Origin: Tritrichomonas musculus | Taxonomy: Eukaryota > Parabasalia > Tritrichomonadida > Tritrichomonadidae | Direction of reading: 5' to 3' | Length of the DNA stretch: 64,000 nucleotides | Assembly: GCA_039105265.1 (NCBI GenBank) | Contig: JAPFFF010000001.1 | Coordinates: 5,270,001-5,334,000, forward strand | Shown: positions 57,001 through 64,000 of the stretch, piece after piece | Numbering within the stretch: the stretch's first letter is position 1 | Layout of the letters: each line of letters opens with the position of its first letter | Translations under genes and position numbers: made by a program | Notes under the pieces: generated by a model | The model's input: only the letters and a program-made list of their open reading frames with translations | What the model was told of the DNA's origin: nothing | Databases searched by the model: none

Positions 57001-58658
57001 TCATAAAGTGATTCTGAGTTACCTGCTTCGATGGAATGTTTAAAGAATTCAAGTGATTTTTCGTATTCTCGTCGTTTCTTTGAGATTTGACCTTGGAAAA
57101 AATTATATATTCCTAATGATTCTTTGAAATATTTGTCATTTAATTTCATCGCTTTATCAAGATCCTCTGGAATCTGTTTCCCTTTGATCAGCATTCGGAC
57201 ATAATAGTCAACTGCTTCAATTGAACCTTTTTTGATCGACTGTTTCAAATATTTGAAACCAGCCTGAATGTTTTGATTTATATTGTTCAATCCTTCGATC
57301 AAAAGGACACTGATTAGGAACAATTTGCCAGGATCTTTAGATGCTTGTTCAACCGATAATAATAACTTATCATCCATCTTTTTCATTTCTTTAAAATTGA
57401 ACAGAATTTCTTTATTGCTTATGTCTTCGATTATTCTCAAAGGCAAACGTTCTTCAATCTTTTCTTGATAAAAAGTTTCCGATTTAATGTTGATCATCTT
57501 AGAAATCACAATGAAGGGCCTATCTGAATCAAACGAAGTCTGACAGCTGTCAATGTAATTGACAAAATCAAAGAAATCTTTCTCATTGACCGAATTAGTA
57601 ATGAATTCTCGATTTGTTTTCAATTCATTCAGAATTTGATCGAATGTCGGTCGACCAAGCGGATCCTGCGACCAACACCTGATGATTAAGTTTTTATACG
57701 AATTTGGAATCGTACTTTTGAACTCGGGACGATATCTTTCTTTGATTTTGGCGAGAATTTGAAAAAATTTGAAATTTTTAAACGGCTTTTCATTTGTCAT
57801 TATTTCATAGACAATCAAGGCAAATGCGTAAACATCGCATGCTTTTGTATATTCGCATTTTTCCCATATTTCTGGTGCTATGTAAGTTGGAGTTCCTTTG
57901 ATTCCAGCCATTGACTTCATAGCTTGATTTGAGTGAAATTTTGAGAGACCGAAATCGGCGATTTTTGGAAACAAAAAGTTGCCCAAAAGTATGTTTGCCG
58001 GCTTCAGATCTCTATGAATTATGTTGTATTTATGTAAATAAGACATCGCAGAAGCGATTCCGTAAATAATTATCAGTTTTAAAGTATCATTAAAAATATC
58101 AGTTGAATTTGTTTTTCTTTCTGATTGAATAAGGTCATCTAAAGAGCCATTTGAGGCTAATTCGGTAACAATAACTGGTTTCGGCTTCTTTTTGAAGTTA
58201 ATTGGACTGTAACCGATAAATTGGAGAACATTCGGATGATTTAGTTTTGCAATGATATTAACTTCTCGGGAAAGATTAGTAATGGTTTCTTCCGAATTTT
58301 GGTCTGTTCGCTGGTTTGATATTTTTGCTGCATAGATATTTCCTGTACTTTTTTCTTTAATAAGATAGACTTTTCCAAATGATCCTTCACCTATTTTTTT
58401 CTGCACTATATAATTATTAAGATTAAAATGACGAGAATATTTATGTCCGTTTTCTGAATTAAGATTATTATTGAATACTTCTTCTGGTGGAATTTCTTGA
58501 ATTTTCATATGACTGATTTCTGCATCTTCATGAATCTTTTCTTCTTCCTCATCATCATCTTCTTCTTCTTCTTCTTTGATGCGATAATTATCCGAATCCA
58601 TTTCTACTAATAAAAATAAAAAAAAATTGTACAATTTTTTCATAAGAGGTGCGGACAT
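54084..58658 (-). CDS. TKL-type protein kinase with a long Sel1-repeat tail
   Basis: 1,524 residues. The kinase domain occupies about residues 80-350: Gly loop IGEGSFGKVYLIKE, AAKIS lysine, IIHRDLKPANILL (about 214), IADFGLSKF (about 235), GTPTYIAPEIW, and GRPTFDQILNEL at the end. All catalytic residues are present. From about 455 to 1,510 run some 28-30 Sel1 repeats of about 36 residues (A--YYKMAIE-G---AM--YA-ML--G-G----), an alpha-solenoid for protein contacts. N-terminal acidic run EEEEEDDDEEEE. Probably cytosolic signalling. The first ATG (58658) follows TCACTTCACC; 58601 (MDSDNYRIK) is an alternative start. Head to head with the pseudokinase at 60402. Confidence 0.92.
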   Translation of the reverse strand: MSAPLMKKLYNFFLFLLVEMDSDNYRIKEEEEEDDDEEEEKIHEDAEISHMKIQEIPPEEVFNNNLNSENGHKYSRHFNLNNYIVQKKIGEGSFGKVYLIKEKSTGNIYAAKISNQRTDQNSEETITNLSREVNIIAKLNHPNVLQFIGYSPINFKKKPKPVIVTELASNGSLDDLIQSERKTNSTDIFNDTLKLIIIYGIASAMSYLHKYNIIHRDLKPANILLGNFLFPKIADFGLSKFHSNQAMKSMAGIKGTPTYIAPEIWEKCEYTKACDVYAFALIVYEIMTNEKPFKNFKFFQILAKIKERYRPEFKSTIPNSYKNLIIRCWSQDPLGRPTFDQILNELKTNREFITNSVNEKDFFDFVNYIDSCQTSFDSDRPFIVISKMINIKSETFYQEKIEERLPLRIIEDISNKEILFNFKEMKKMDDKLLLSVEQASKDPGKLFLISVLLIEGLNNINQNIQAGFKYLKQSIKKGSIEAVDYYVRMLIKGKQIPEDLDKAMKLNDKYFKESLGIYNFFQGQISKKRREYEKSLEFFKHSIEAGNSESLYEYGKVLDILNQQNESIKYYEKSAKNNFHKAMFKYGLILINQNEEEEGIKYIKKAADKGNKKACRYYSDMLKRGDKVVMNKEESNKYLEKAINYGDIESMYKLAIEMLAESTEESQKLFKRASDRGHFSSMFQYGSLLLAGEGFHTKNNKGARLIEVAAKNGCIEAYTSYATMLQLGVGVPQDKEEAIKYYKLAIDHGDSDAMVNYAFMISAEDENHSNKEEELKYLKMAMDKGNLIAYNNYALKLLKGDGVPINKEEAAKYFKFCADKGNATAAYNYGFILSKGDGVQKDPNEAVKYLKFAIDGGNQLALLNYALMLLKGDGISADEELAKEYFKKLVEIGDPEAMHILGSMLYNGKEIQMSKEFAAQCYKIAIDKGNSNSMNNYALMLQNGDGIPKNIEEAIKYYKMAIERGDPVAMSNYGTLLSESKDIPANKEEAVKYFKMSSDKGFSEGMYNYAISLYKGFGILADQKEAFKYFKMAVDKDNTNAMFYYAEMLSRGQNVQVNKEEANKYYKIAADRDHKEACFNYAQILLEGDGTPVDVEEAVKYFKKSIALNDDNAMNSYALMLQKGNLIPANKEEAVKLYKMAIDRGNTHAMVNYALMLSDGDGIPKNCEKAIELLKEAIQKGDPKAMYNCGYFLQEGIGVPVNIEEALKYYKMGMERGDKSSAINYARIYENGYGVPADTELAKKIYLDLVDKGCVLGMASIAWMYRKGLGVEKDCQKAAEYYKMAIERGFCVAMVYYADMLKIGDGIPVDKIEAAKYYKMAADKGNPQAMNSYGFMLFKGEGIPMNKEEGFKYYKMAADKGYILAINNVTLLLTKGNDDIELNIEEAIKYYKLGCELGDTESMFFYAQMLYNGEGIVANKQLAAFYYKMAADKGKVTAIVKYANMIRDGDGVDINKEEAEKYYKIGIEKGNDDAMYNYALMLSKDDLNPTNKLEAIKYMKMAHNNLNPKARLSYFSLEHRCSIC

Positions 58659-60401
58659 GGTGAAGTGATTTATATTCGCACCAAAATTCGTATATATTAA
58701 TTAATTTTTATGAGCATTATAATGATATAATTTTTTTTTATTTTCGTCCACGGGGCCGACTTGTGGTGATATATGATTTTTTTTCTGAGGTAGAAAAATA
58801 TAAACCACTGAAAAAAATATAAAAATATGTAAACTATAGAAATTATGTAATTAAGAGAAAAATCTATTATTTAGAAGAAAAAAAGTAATAAAAACATGAT
58901 AAAAATCATTTTTATACTATTTAAAAAAATGTGTCTCGTTTGATATTATTTGATTATTAATGTATGATATAGTTTCCACTTAAATTGGCCCAAAAAAAAA
59001 TTGAGAAAATAAAAATGGGCCAAATTTATTAAAAAAAAGTATTTTAAAATTATATTATTAATATATATTTATTATATATTTTATATATATCATATAATTA
59101 TTATAATATAATAAAATAATAAATTACATATTAAGATATGAATTTAAATGCAACGACTCTCAATTATTATTTACTATATTTTCAATTTTTATTCTCTAAG
59201 ATTTTTTTATTCAAAATTTATGAAAAAAAAATTAATGAAAAAAACTTTCTACATTTGATTTAAATTTTAATTAAACTTCAAAATATATAAAGAAAATTAT
59301 TTATTTCATTTCTCTCAAATTAACATTTTATGAGAAACGCTTTGAATTTATAATTGTTCAATATATAGAATATACAGTTATATAAAGTTTATTTAATTGT
59401 TTATATTTATTCTAAATATTTTTATAATATATATAATATTATTAAAAGTTATATAATTTATGATATACGTATAAATATAAAAAGATATTTGCTTAATATT
59501 TCAATAAAAATTTTTTATTGAAAAAAAATCGTTATTAATATTTATGATTTTAAAAATGATATTTGCAGCTCAGCCCCCTAAATCAAATTAAACTAAATTT
59601 AGCATATCTTTATTATATTAAATGTACAATATTTAAATGTAATTATAATCTAAATAAATTCTTTATTTATTTAGATATTTCAAAAAAATATGTAAAAATT
59701 CATTAAAATGAACTTTTTAACAAAATATGAAATATTTATAAAATAACAAAATGCATAATTAATCATTAATTTCCAATATATATAATAATTAATCATTATA
59801 ATTTCAATCCATCCATCAGGTGGCTGGATTGGGTTATTTTCATAGGATACTTGTTTGTGTTATTATAACTTATATAATTGATATTTTAAAACATTTAAAT
59901 AATAAATATATAAAACAAGTGCACTAGAATATAATATCAAAATGTTATTTAGTAATTATTAATACATAAAAAGATATACATATTTTTATAAACGTAAAAA
60001 ATTTAAAGTAGGTGTCCGCACCTCTTTTTCATAATATTCAGCTATATAAATATAATATTTATTAAATAGATTAATAAATATATGTATTAAACTATTTTTT
60101 AAGTAAATGTGTCTATAATTTTTTCATATATAAAGATAAAAATGTTTTTATTATATAATTTTTTATTGAATGATTGATCTTTTCAAATTTTTAATCGAAA
60201 AAAACAAAAAAAACTTTTCTCCTGAAATGCATAAAATATAATTAATAAATAATAAATATTAATTATGTAGGTTTATTTAAAAATAATTTTTATTTTATAT
60301 TTTATTTTTAATAAATAAGGATTAAGATATTTAAAAAATAATAATATTTTATTCTTTAACTTTTTCATAAAATCAATAAGAATTCTTTAGAATTTGTTTA
60401 T
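58659..60401. other. Intergenic stretch between the two kinase genes
   Basis: Extremely AT-rich, no gene. Two features stand out: GTCCGCACCTCTT occurs on the minus strand at the start of the left gene (about 58640-58655) and on the plus strand at 60013-60025; and a GC-rich island, CGTCCACGGGGCCGACTTGT, at 58746-58765. The rest is runs of A/T. It acts as the divergent promoter region of the pair. Confidence 0.55.
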
Positions 60402-63400
60402 ATGAACTCTGAAGCATCAATAGATTTAAGTGGAATATTTTTTCAAGAAGTGATTGGAATTTTCCCATATGGCAATATATATAAAGTCAGATATTCAAAA
60501 ACCGAAAAAAATTGTGAATGCAGAATTTTTAAAACTCCACAATCTGATGAATTTCCAAATTATCTAAATAAATTATCAAAGATAAATCATAACTCAATTC
60601 AAAAATTGATTGGATTCAGTATGACTGACTTTAATAAAAAAGCAAATCCAGTTATTCTCACCGAACTTTTTCAAAATGGTACTCTAAAACAACTTATTCG
60701 ATACAAAAATATTTTTTCCTTAAATGATACACTGAAACAAATCATCATATATGGAATTGCCAAAGCAATGTCATATTTGCATTCCAATTATATTGCTAAT
60801 ACAAACTTAAATCCTTCAAATATCTTTTTGGATGATTTTTTACTCCCAAAAATTGGGAATCTAGCTCTTTCAAATTTCAATGATCAAATTAGCAAAGAAA
60901 ACATTTTAAAAAACAAAGAAAATTTGATTTACATGTCACCAGAAACATTAAAAAATGCAGAATACACCAAATCTAGCGATGTTTACTCGTTTTCAATCAT
61001 TGCTTACGAGATTTTATCCAATCAAAAACCGTTTGCAAATTTGGATTCAAATGAAATCATTGAAAAAGTTGAAAATGGATTTCGTCCTGATTTAAACAAA
61101 ATCTTAAAAAAGTCTTATCGTGATCTTATTGAACAATGCTGGTCACAGAATCCACTTGATCGTCCAACTTTTGACGAAATATTAGAAAAACTACAAAACG
61201 ATACTGAAAAAGTTAATCAAAAAGACTACTTTGATTACATAAATTACATCAATTCAACAGAAGAAAGCAGTCAAGTTGAGAAGTTCATTGATGTTAAATC
61301 AGAGACGTTTAATTATCAAGAAACAAGTGACGAAATGATTGATAATGATGAAAATATAGGGAATTTAATTTCTTTTAAAGATTTCGTCACTTTGGATGAC
61401 GATTGCGCTTCATTTGTTGCCCAAGCGAACGAAGATTCTGAAAAATTACTTATCGTAGGGAAATCATTCATAGAAAGAAGTCATGGTTTTCCTCAAAATA
61501 TTCCGGCTGGTTTCAAATATTTGAAACAGTCAATCAAAAAAGGTTCAATTGAAGCAGTTGACTATTATGTCCGAATGCTGATCAAAGGGAAACAGATTCC
61601 AGAGGATCTTGATAAAGCGATGAAATTAAATGACAAATATTTCAAAGAATCATTAAGAATATATAATTTTTTCCAAGGTCAAATCTCAAAGAAACGACGA
61701 GAATACGAAAAATCACTAGAATTCTTTGAACACTCCATTGAAGCAGGTAACTCAGAATCACTCTATGAATATGGCAAAGTTCTTGACATATTAGATCAGC
61801 AAAATGGATCAGACGATAAAAATCAAGACCAAAAAGAATCTTTCAAATATTACAAAAAATCTGCAGAAAATAACTTCCCCAAGGGAGTCTATAAGTATGG
61901 ATTAATAATGCTCGCAAAAGATGTAGAGGAAGGTGCTAAATATATCAAGCAGGCAGCAGATGCTAGATATTCACGGGCGTGCATCTATTATGGATACTTG
62001 TTAACAAATGGAATAGGTGCTGCAGAAGACAAACAAGATATATCAAAATATTACAAAATTGCAATTGATAATGGAAGCATCATAGCAATTAACAAACTTT
62101 CCTACAAATATTTTGTAGGAGAAGGAGTAGAAATTAACCAAGAGGAAGCGAGACGATTAGCAAAAATTTCTGCAAAAAGAGGTAATGTAGAAGGCTTATT
62201 CAACTATCCATCATCTTTGTCCAATGATGATGGAATACCAATCGATAAAGAATATTTTTACAAATACATGAAATTAGCTGCTGACAAAGGCTCAGTTGAA
62301 GCAAGCAATAAATATGGATTAGGATCTTATAACGGTGATGGAATTCCAGTTAATAAAACAGAAGCAGCTAAATATTTTAAAATGGCAGCTGATAAAGGAC
62401 ACATTATAGGGATGTTTAATTATGCAAATTTGCTCGGCAATGGCGAAGGAGTTCCAGTTGATCAAAAAGAAGCAATGAAATACTTTCAAATGTCGGCTGA
62501 CGGAGGTTACACTGATGCTATGTATTATTACGCACACTATTTACTTAGCGGAATAAATGGAACAATCAATCTAGCCGAAGCACATAAATATTTCAAAATG
62601 TCCGCTGATCGTGGTCATACATTAGGCGCGTCTAGATGCGGATATGATTATTTTACCGGACAAGGAGTTGAAGTTAATAAAGCTGAAGCAGCGAAATATT
62701 TTAAAATATCTGCAGATAAAGGTAATGTTGAATCCATTGATTATTATGCATACATGATAATTGAAAATCAAATTCCGAATACTGAAAAAGAAGAAGCTGT
62801 CAAATATTTAAAGATGGGAATTGAAAAAGGAAGTTCAACTTCAATGTATTCTTATGCCAAAATGCTTTATAAAGGAAATGGAATTCCTGAAAATAAAGAA
62901 GAAGCGGCGAAGTACTTTAAAATGGCAGCAAATAAGGGAGATGCAAGTTCATTAAACGCTTATATAATTATGCTATATTTTGGAGATGGTATTCAAGCAG
63001 ATCAAGAAGAAGCAAGCAAATTATTAAAATACGCAATTAGTCAAGGAAAAGCGTACTCTTTATTTAGTGAAAAACAAGCATATGATGATCCAACAAAGAT
63101 TGATATTTATAAAAAATTATCAAGTAATGGAGACTTGAATGCAATGGTCAATTTTGCTAGTGCATTATCCAATGGAGAAGGAATTCAAACTGATAAAGAA
63201 CTGGCTGCAAAATATTACAAATTGGCTGCTGATAAAGGAAATATTCAAGCAATGCACTTTTATGCTAAAATGGTGACTTATGGAGATGGAATCCAAATTA
63301 ATAAAGAAGAAGGTGCCAAGTATTTCAAAATGGCCGCTGATAAGGGTGATTTGGATGCCCTAAATTCATATGCAAACATGTTGTACAATGGAAATGGAAT

Positions 63401-63698
63401 TCAAATGAATAAAGAAGAAGCAACGAGATATTTCAAAATAGCAGCTGACAAAGGTGACAAAGTTGCAATGTTTAATTTTGCTTTGATGAATTTGAATGGA
63501 GAAGGAATCATAGAAAATAAGATCGAAGCTGCAAAATATTTCAAAATGGCAGCAGATAAAGGCCATGAATATGCTACAAAATATTACATAAGAATGCTGA
63601 CTAATGGAGAAGGAATACCAATTGATAAAGAAGAGGCAGAAAAATATAAAAAAAATCAATCTCAACAATCAAATGGAAATTCATGTTTGATTTTTTAA
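60402..63698 (+). CDS. TKL-type pseudokinase with Sel1-repeat tail
   Basis: 1,098 residues, a paralog of the kinase at 54084. The kinase fold is kept (YGIAKAMSYLHSNY; IYMSPETLKNAEYTKSSDVY; LDRPTFDEILEKL), but the catalytic residues are gone: the Gly loop reads IGIFPYGNIYKV, the VAIK lysine position is Arg (CECRIFK), HRDLKPxN reads ANTNLNPSN, and DFG reads GNL. It should bind partners, not phosphorylate. From about residue 365 come about 18-20 Sel1 repeats. Residues 368-470 are nearly identical to the paralog. A regulator or scaffold role beside the active kinase is an inference. Confidence 0.9.
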   Translation: MNSEASIDLSGIFFQEVIGIFPYGNIYKVRYSKTEKNCECRIFKTPQSDEFPNYLNKLSKINHNSIQKLIGFSMTDFNKKANPVILTELFQNGTLKQLIRYKNIFSLNDTLKQIIIYGIAKAMSYLHSNYIANTNLNPSNIFLDDFLLPKIGNLALSNFNDQISKENILKNKENLIYMSPETLKNAEYTKSSDVYSFSIIAYEILSNQKPFANLDSNEIIEKVENGFRPDLNKILKKSYRDLIEQCWSQNPLDRPTFDEILEKLQNDTEKVNQKDYFDYINYINSTEESSQVEKFIDVKSETFNYQETSDEMIDNDENIGNLISFKDFVTLDDDCASFVAQANEDSEKLLIVGKSFIERSHGFPQNIPAGFKYLKQSIKKGSIEAVDYYVRMLIKGKQIPEDLDKAMKLNDKYFKESLRIYNFFQGQISKKRREYEKSLEFFEHSIEAGNSESLYEYGKVLDILDQQNGSDDKNQDQKESFKYYKKSAENNFPKGVYKYGLIMLAKDVEEGAKYIKQAADARYSRACIYYGYLLTNGIGAAEDKQDISKYYKIAIDNGSIIAINKLSYKYFVGEGVEINQEEARRLAKISAKRGNVEGLFNYPSSLSNDDGIPIDKEYFYKYMKLAADKGSVEASNKYGLGSYNGDGIPVNKTEAAKYFKMAADKGHIIGMFNYANLLGNGEGVPVDQKEAMKYFQMSADGGYTDAMYYYAHYLLSGINGTINLAEAHKYFKMSADRGHTLGASRCGYDYFTGQGVEVNKAEAAKYFKISADKGNVESIDYYAYMIIENQIPNTEKEEAVKYLKMGIEKGSSTSMYSYAKMLYKGNGIPENKEEAAKYFKMAANKGDASSLNAYIIMLYFGDGIQADQEEASKLLKYAISQGKAYSLFSEKQAYDDPTKIDIYKKLSSNGDLNAMVNFASALSNGEGIQTDKELAAKYYKLAADKGNIQAMHFYAKMVTYGDGIQINKEEGAKYFKMAADKGDLDALNSYANMLYNGNGIQMNKEEATRYFKIAADKGDKVAMFNFALMNLNGEGIIENKIEAAKYFKMAADKGHEYATKYYIRMLTNGEGIPIDKEEAEKYKKNQSQQSNGNSCLIF

Positions 63699-63755
63699 TT
63701 ATAAACAGTAAAAAAGAAAATTTTTTCATTATATTTCATTTATTTACGTGTTATT

Positions 63756-64000
63756 TTAAATGATTTTCAAATTTTTTTTTGAGAATAATAAAGCGTTAGA
63801 TGTAAATTCATCTAAATTAAGTCCTTCATAAAATAATTCATTGATATCTTTTAACAATGTTTGGTTTTGGCTTTTAGGTGGTTTTGAATTAGCAATATTT
63901 AATCGACCAAATAAAATTGAATAAGGAGGAGTGTATAAACGATTTTTCATGTCAGAAATTATATCTTTGATCTGATCAATGAAAGCTTTAACTAACTTTT
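63756..64000 (-). CDS. C-terminal end of a gene that runs off the right edge
   Basis: The minus-strand frame is open from the window edge to a stop at 63756 (80 codons): KAFIDQIKDIISDMKNRLYT, then PPKSQNQTLLKDINELFYEG. The internal ATG at 63950 is probably not the start, because the frame stays open upstream. Too little is visible to name it. It converges on the pseudokinase gene with 57 bases between the stops. Confidence 0.5.
   Translation of the reverse strand, partial: KLVKAFIDQIKDIISDMKNRLYTPPYSILFGRLNIANSKPPKSQNQTLLKDINELFYEGLNLDEFTSNALLFSKKNLKII

Overview
The window is AT-rich nuclear DNA of a parabasalid protist (a trichomonad; Tritrichomonas or Trichomonas seems likeliest, species not determined). 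The clues are BspA-type leucine-rich-repeat genes, TKL kinases with Sel1 tails, ankyrin arrays, an ADP-ribosylglycohydrolase, almost no introns, Inr-type start sites (TCAYTTTT a few bases before the ATG) and a very large Polinton/Maverick.

Bases 1 to about 30,650 are the right-hand part of one Polinton; its left end lies outside the window. It carries a protein-primed family B DNA polymerase, a retroviral-type integrase, an SF3 helicase, a KilA-N protein, a virion block (two tandem major-capsid paralogs, a small beta-rich protein, two fibre-like proteins), basic SAP-like DNA-binding proteins, a surface glycoprotein-like gene that is broken, and more than a dozen small orphan, mostly coiled-coil, proteins. 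No packaging ATPase or adenovirus-type protease was recognised, so they may lie to the left. Genes from about 12.6 kb rightwards mostly share a promoter module, a Myb-like AACGG box plus an Inr, often shared by divergent genes. The virion block (1-12.5 kb) lacks it. This suggests two expression classes.

From 30.65 to 34.2 kb there are host gene remnants: a leucine-rich-repeat/ADP-ribosylglycohydrolase gene with an apparent internal inversion, an unknown degenerate frame, a kinase C-terminal fragment and a coiled-coil fragment.

From 34.3 to 47.8 kb lies a duplicated cassette, GTPase plus BspA-LRR gene. Copy 1 keeps the GTPase intact and has a ruined LRR gene. Copy 2 has a ruined GTPase and keeps the LRR gene intact. 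In each copy the dead gene carries a 1.72-kb Tc1/mariner-like element with 214-bp inverted ends and TA target duplication; the two insertions are in opposite orientation. Between the copies are a TPR gene whose 3' end was cut by the rearrangement and an ankyrin gene in which every repeat is followed by a stop-containing spacer. A tRNA-Arg(UCU) follows.

From 47.9 to 64 kb are a BspA-LRR gene with an internally triplicated block, a broken membrane-protein gene, a small ubiquitin-like gene, and a head-to-head pair of kinase/Sel1 genes. One is an active-looking TKL kinase and the other a pseudokinase; they share a 300-bp nearly identical stretch that looks like gene conversion. A gene tail runs off the right edge.
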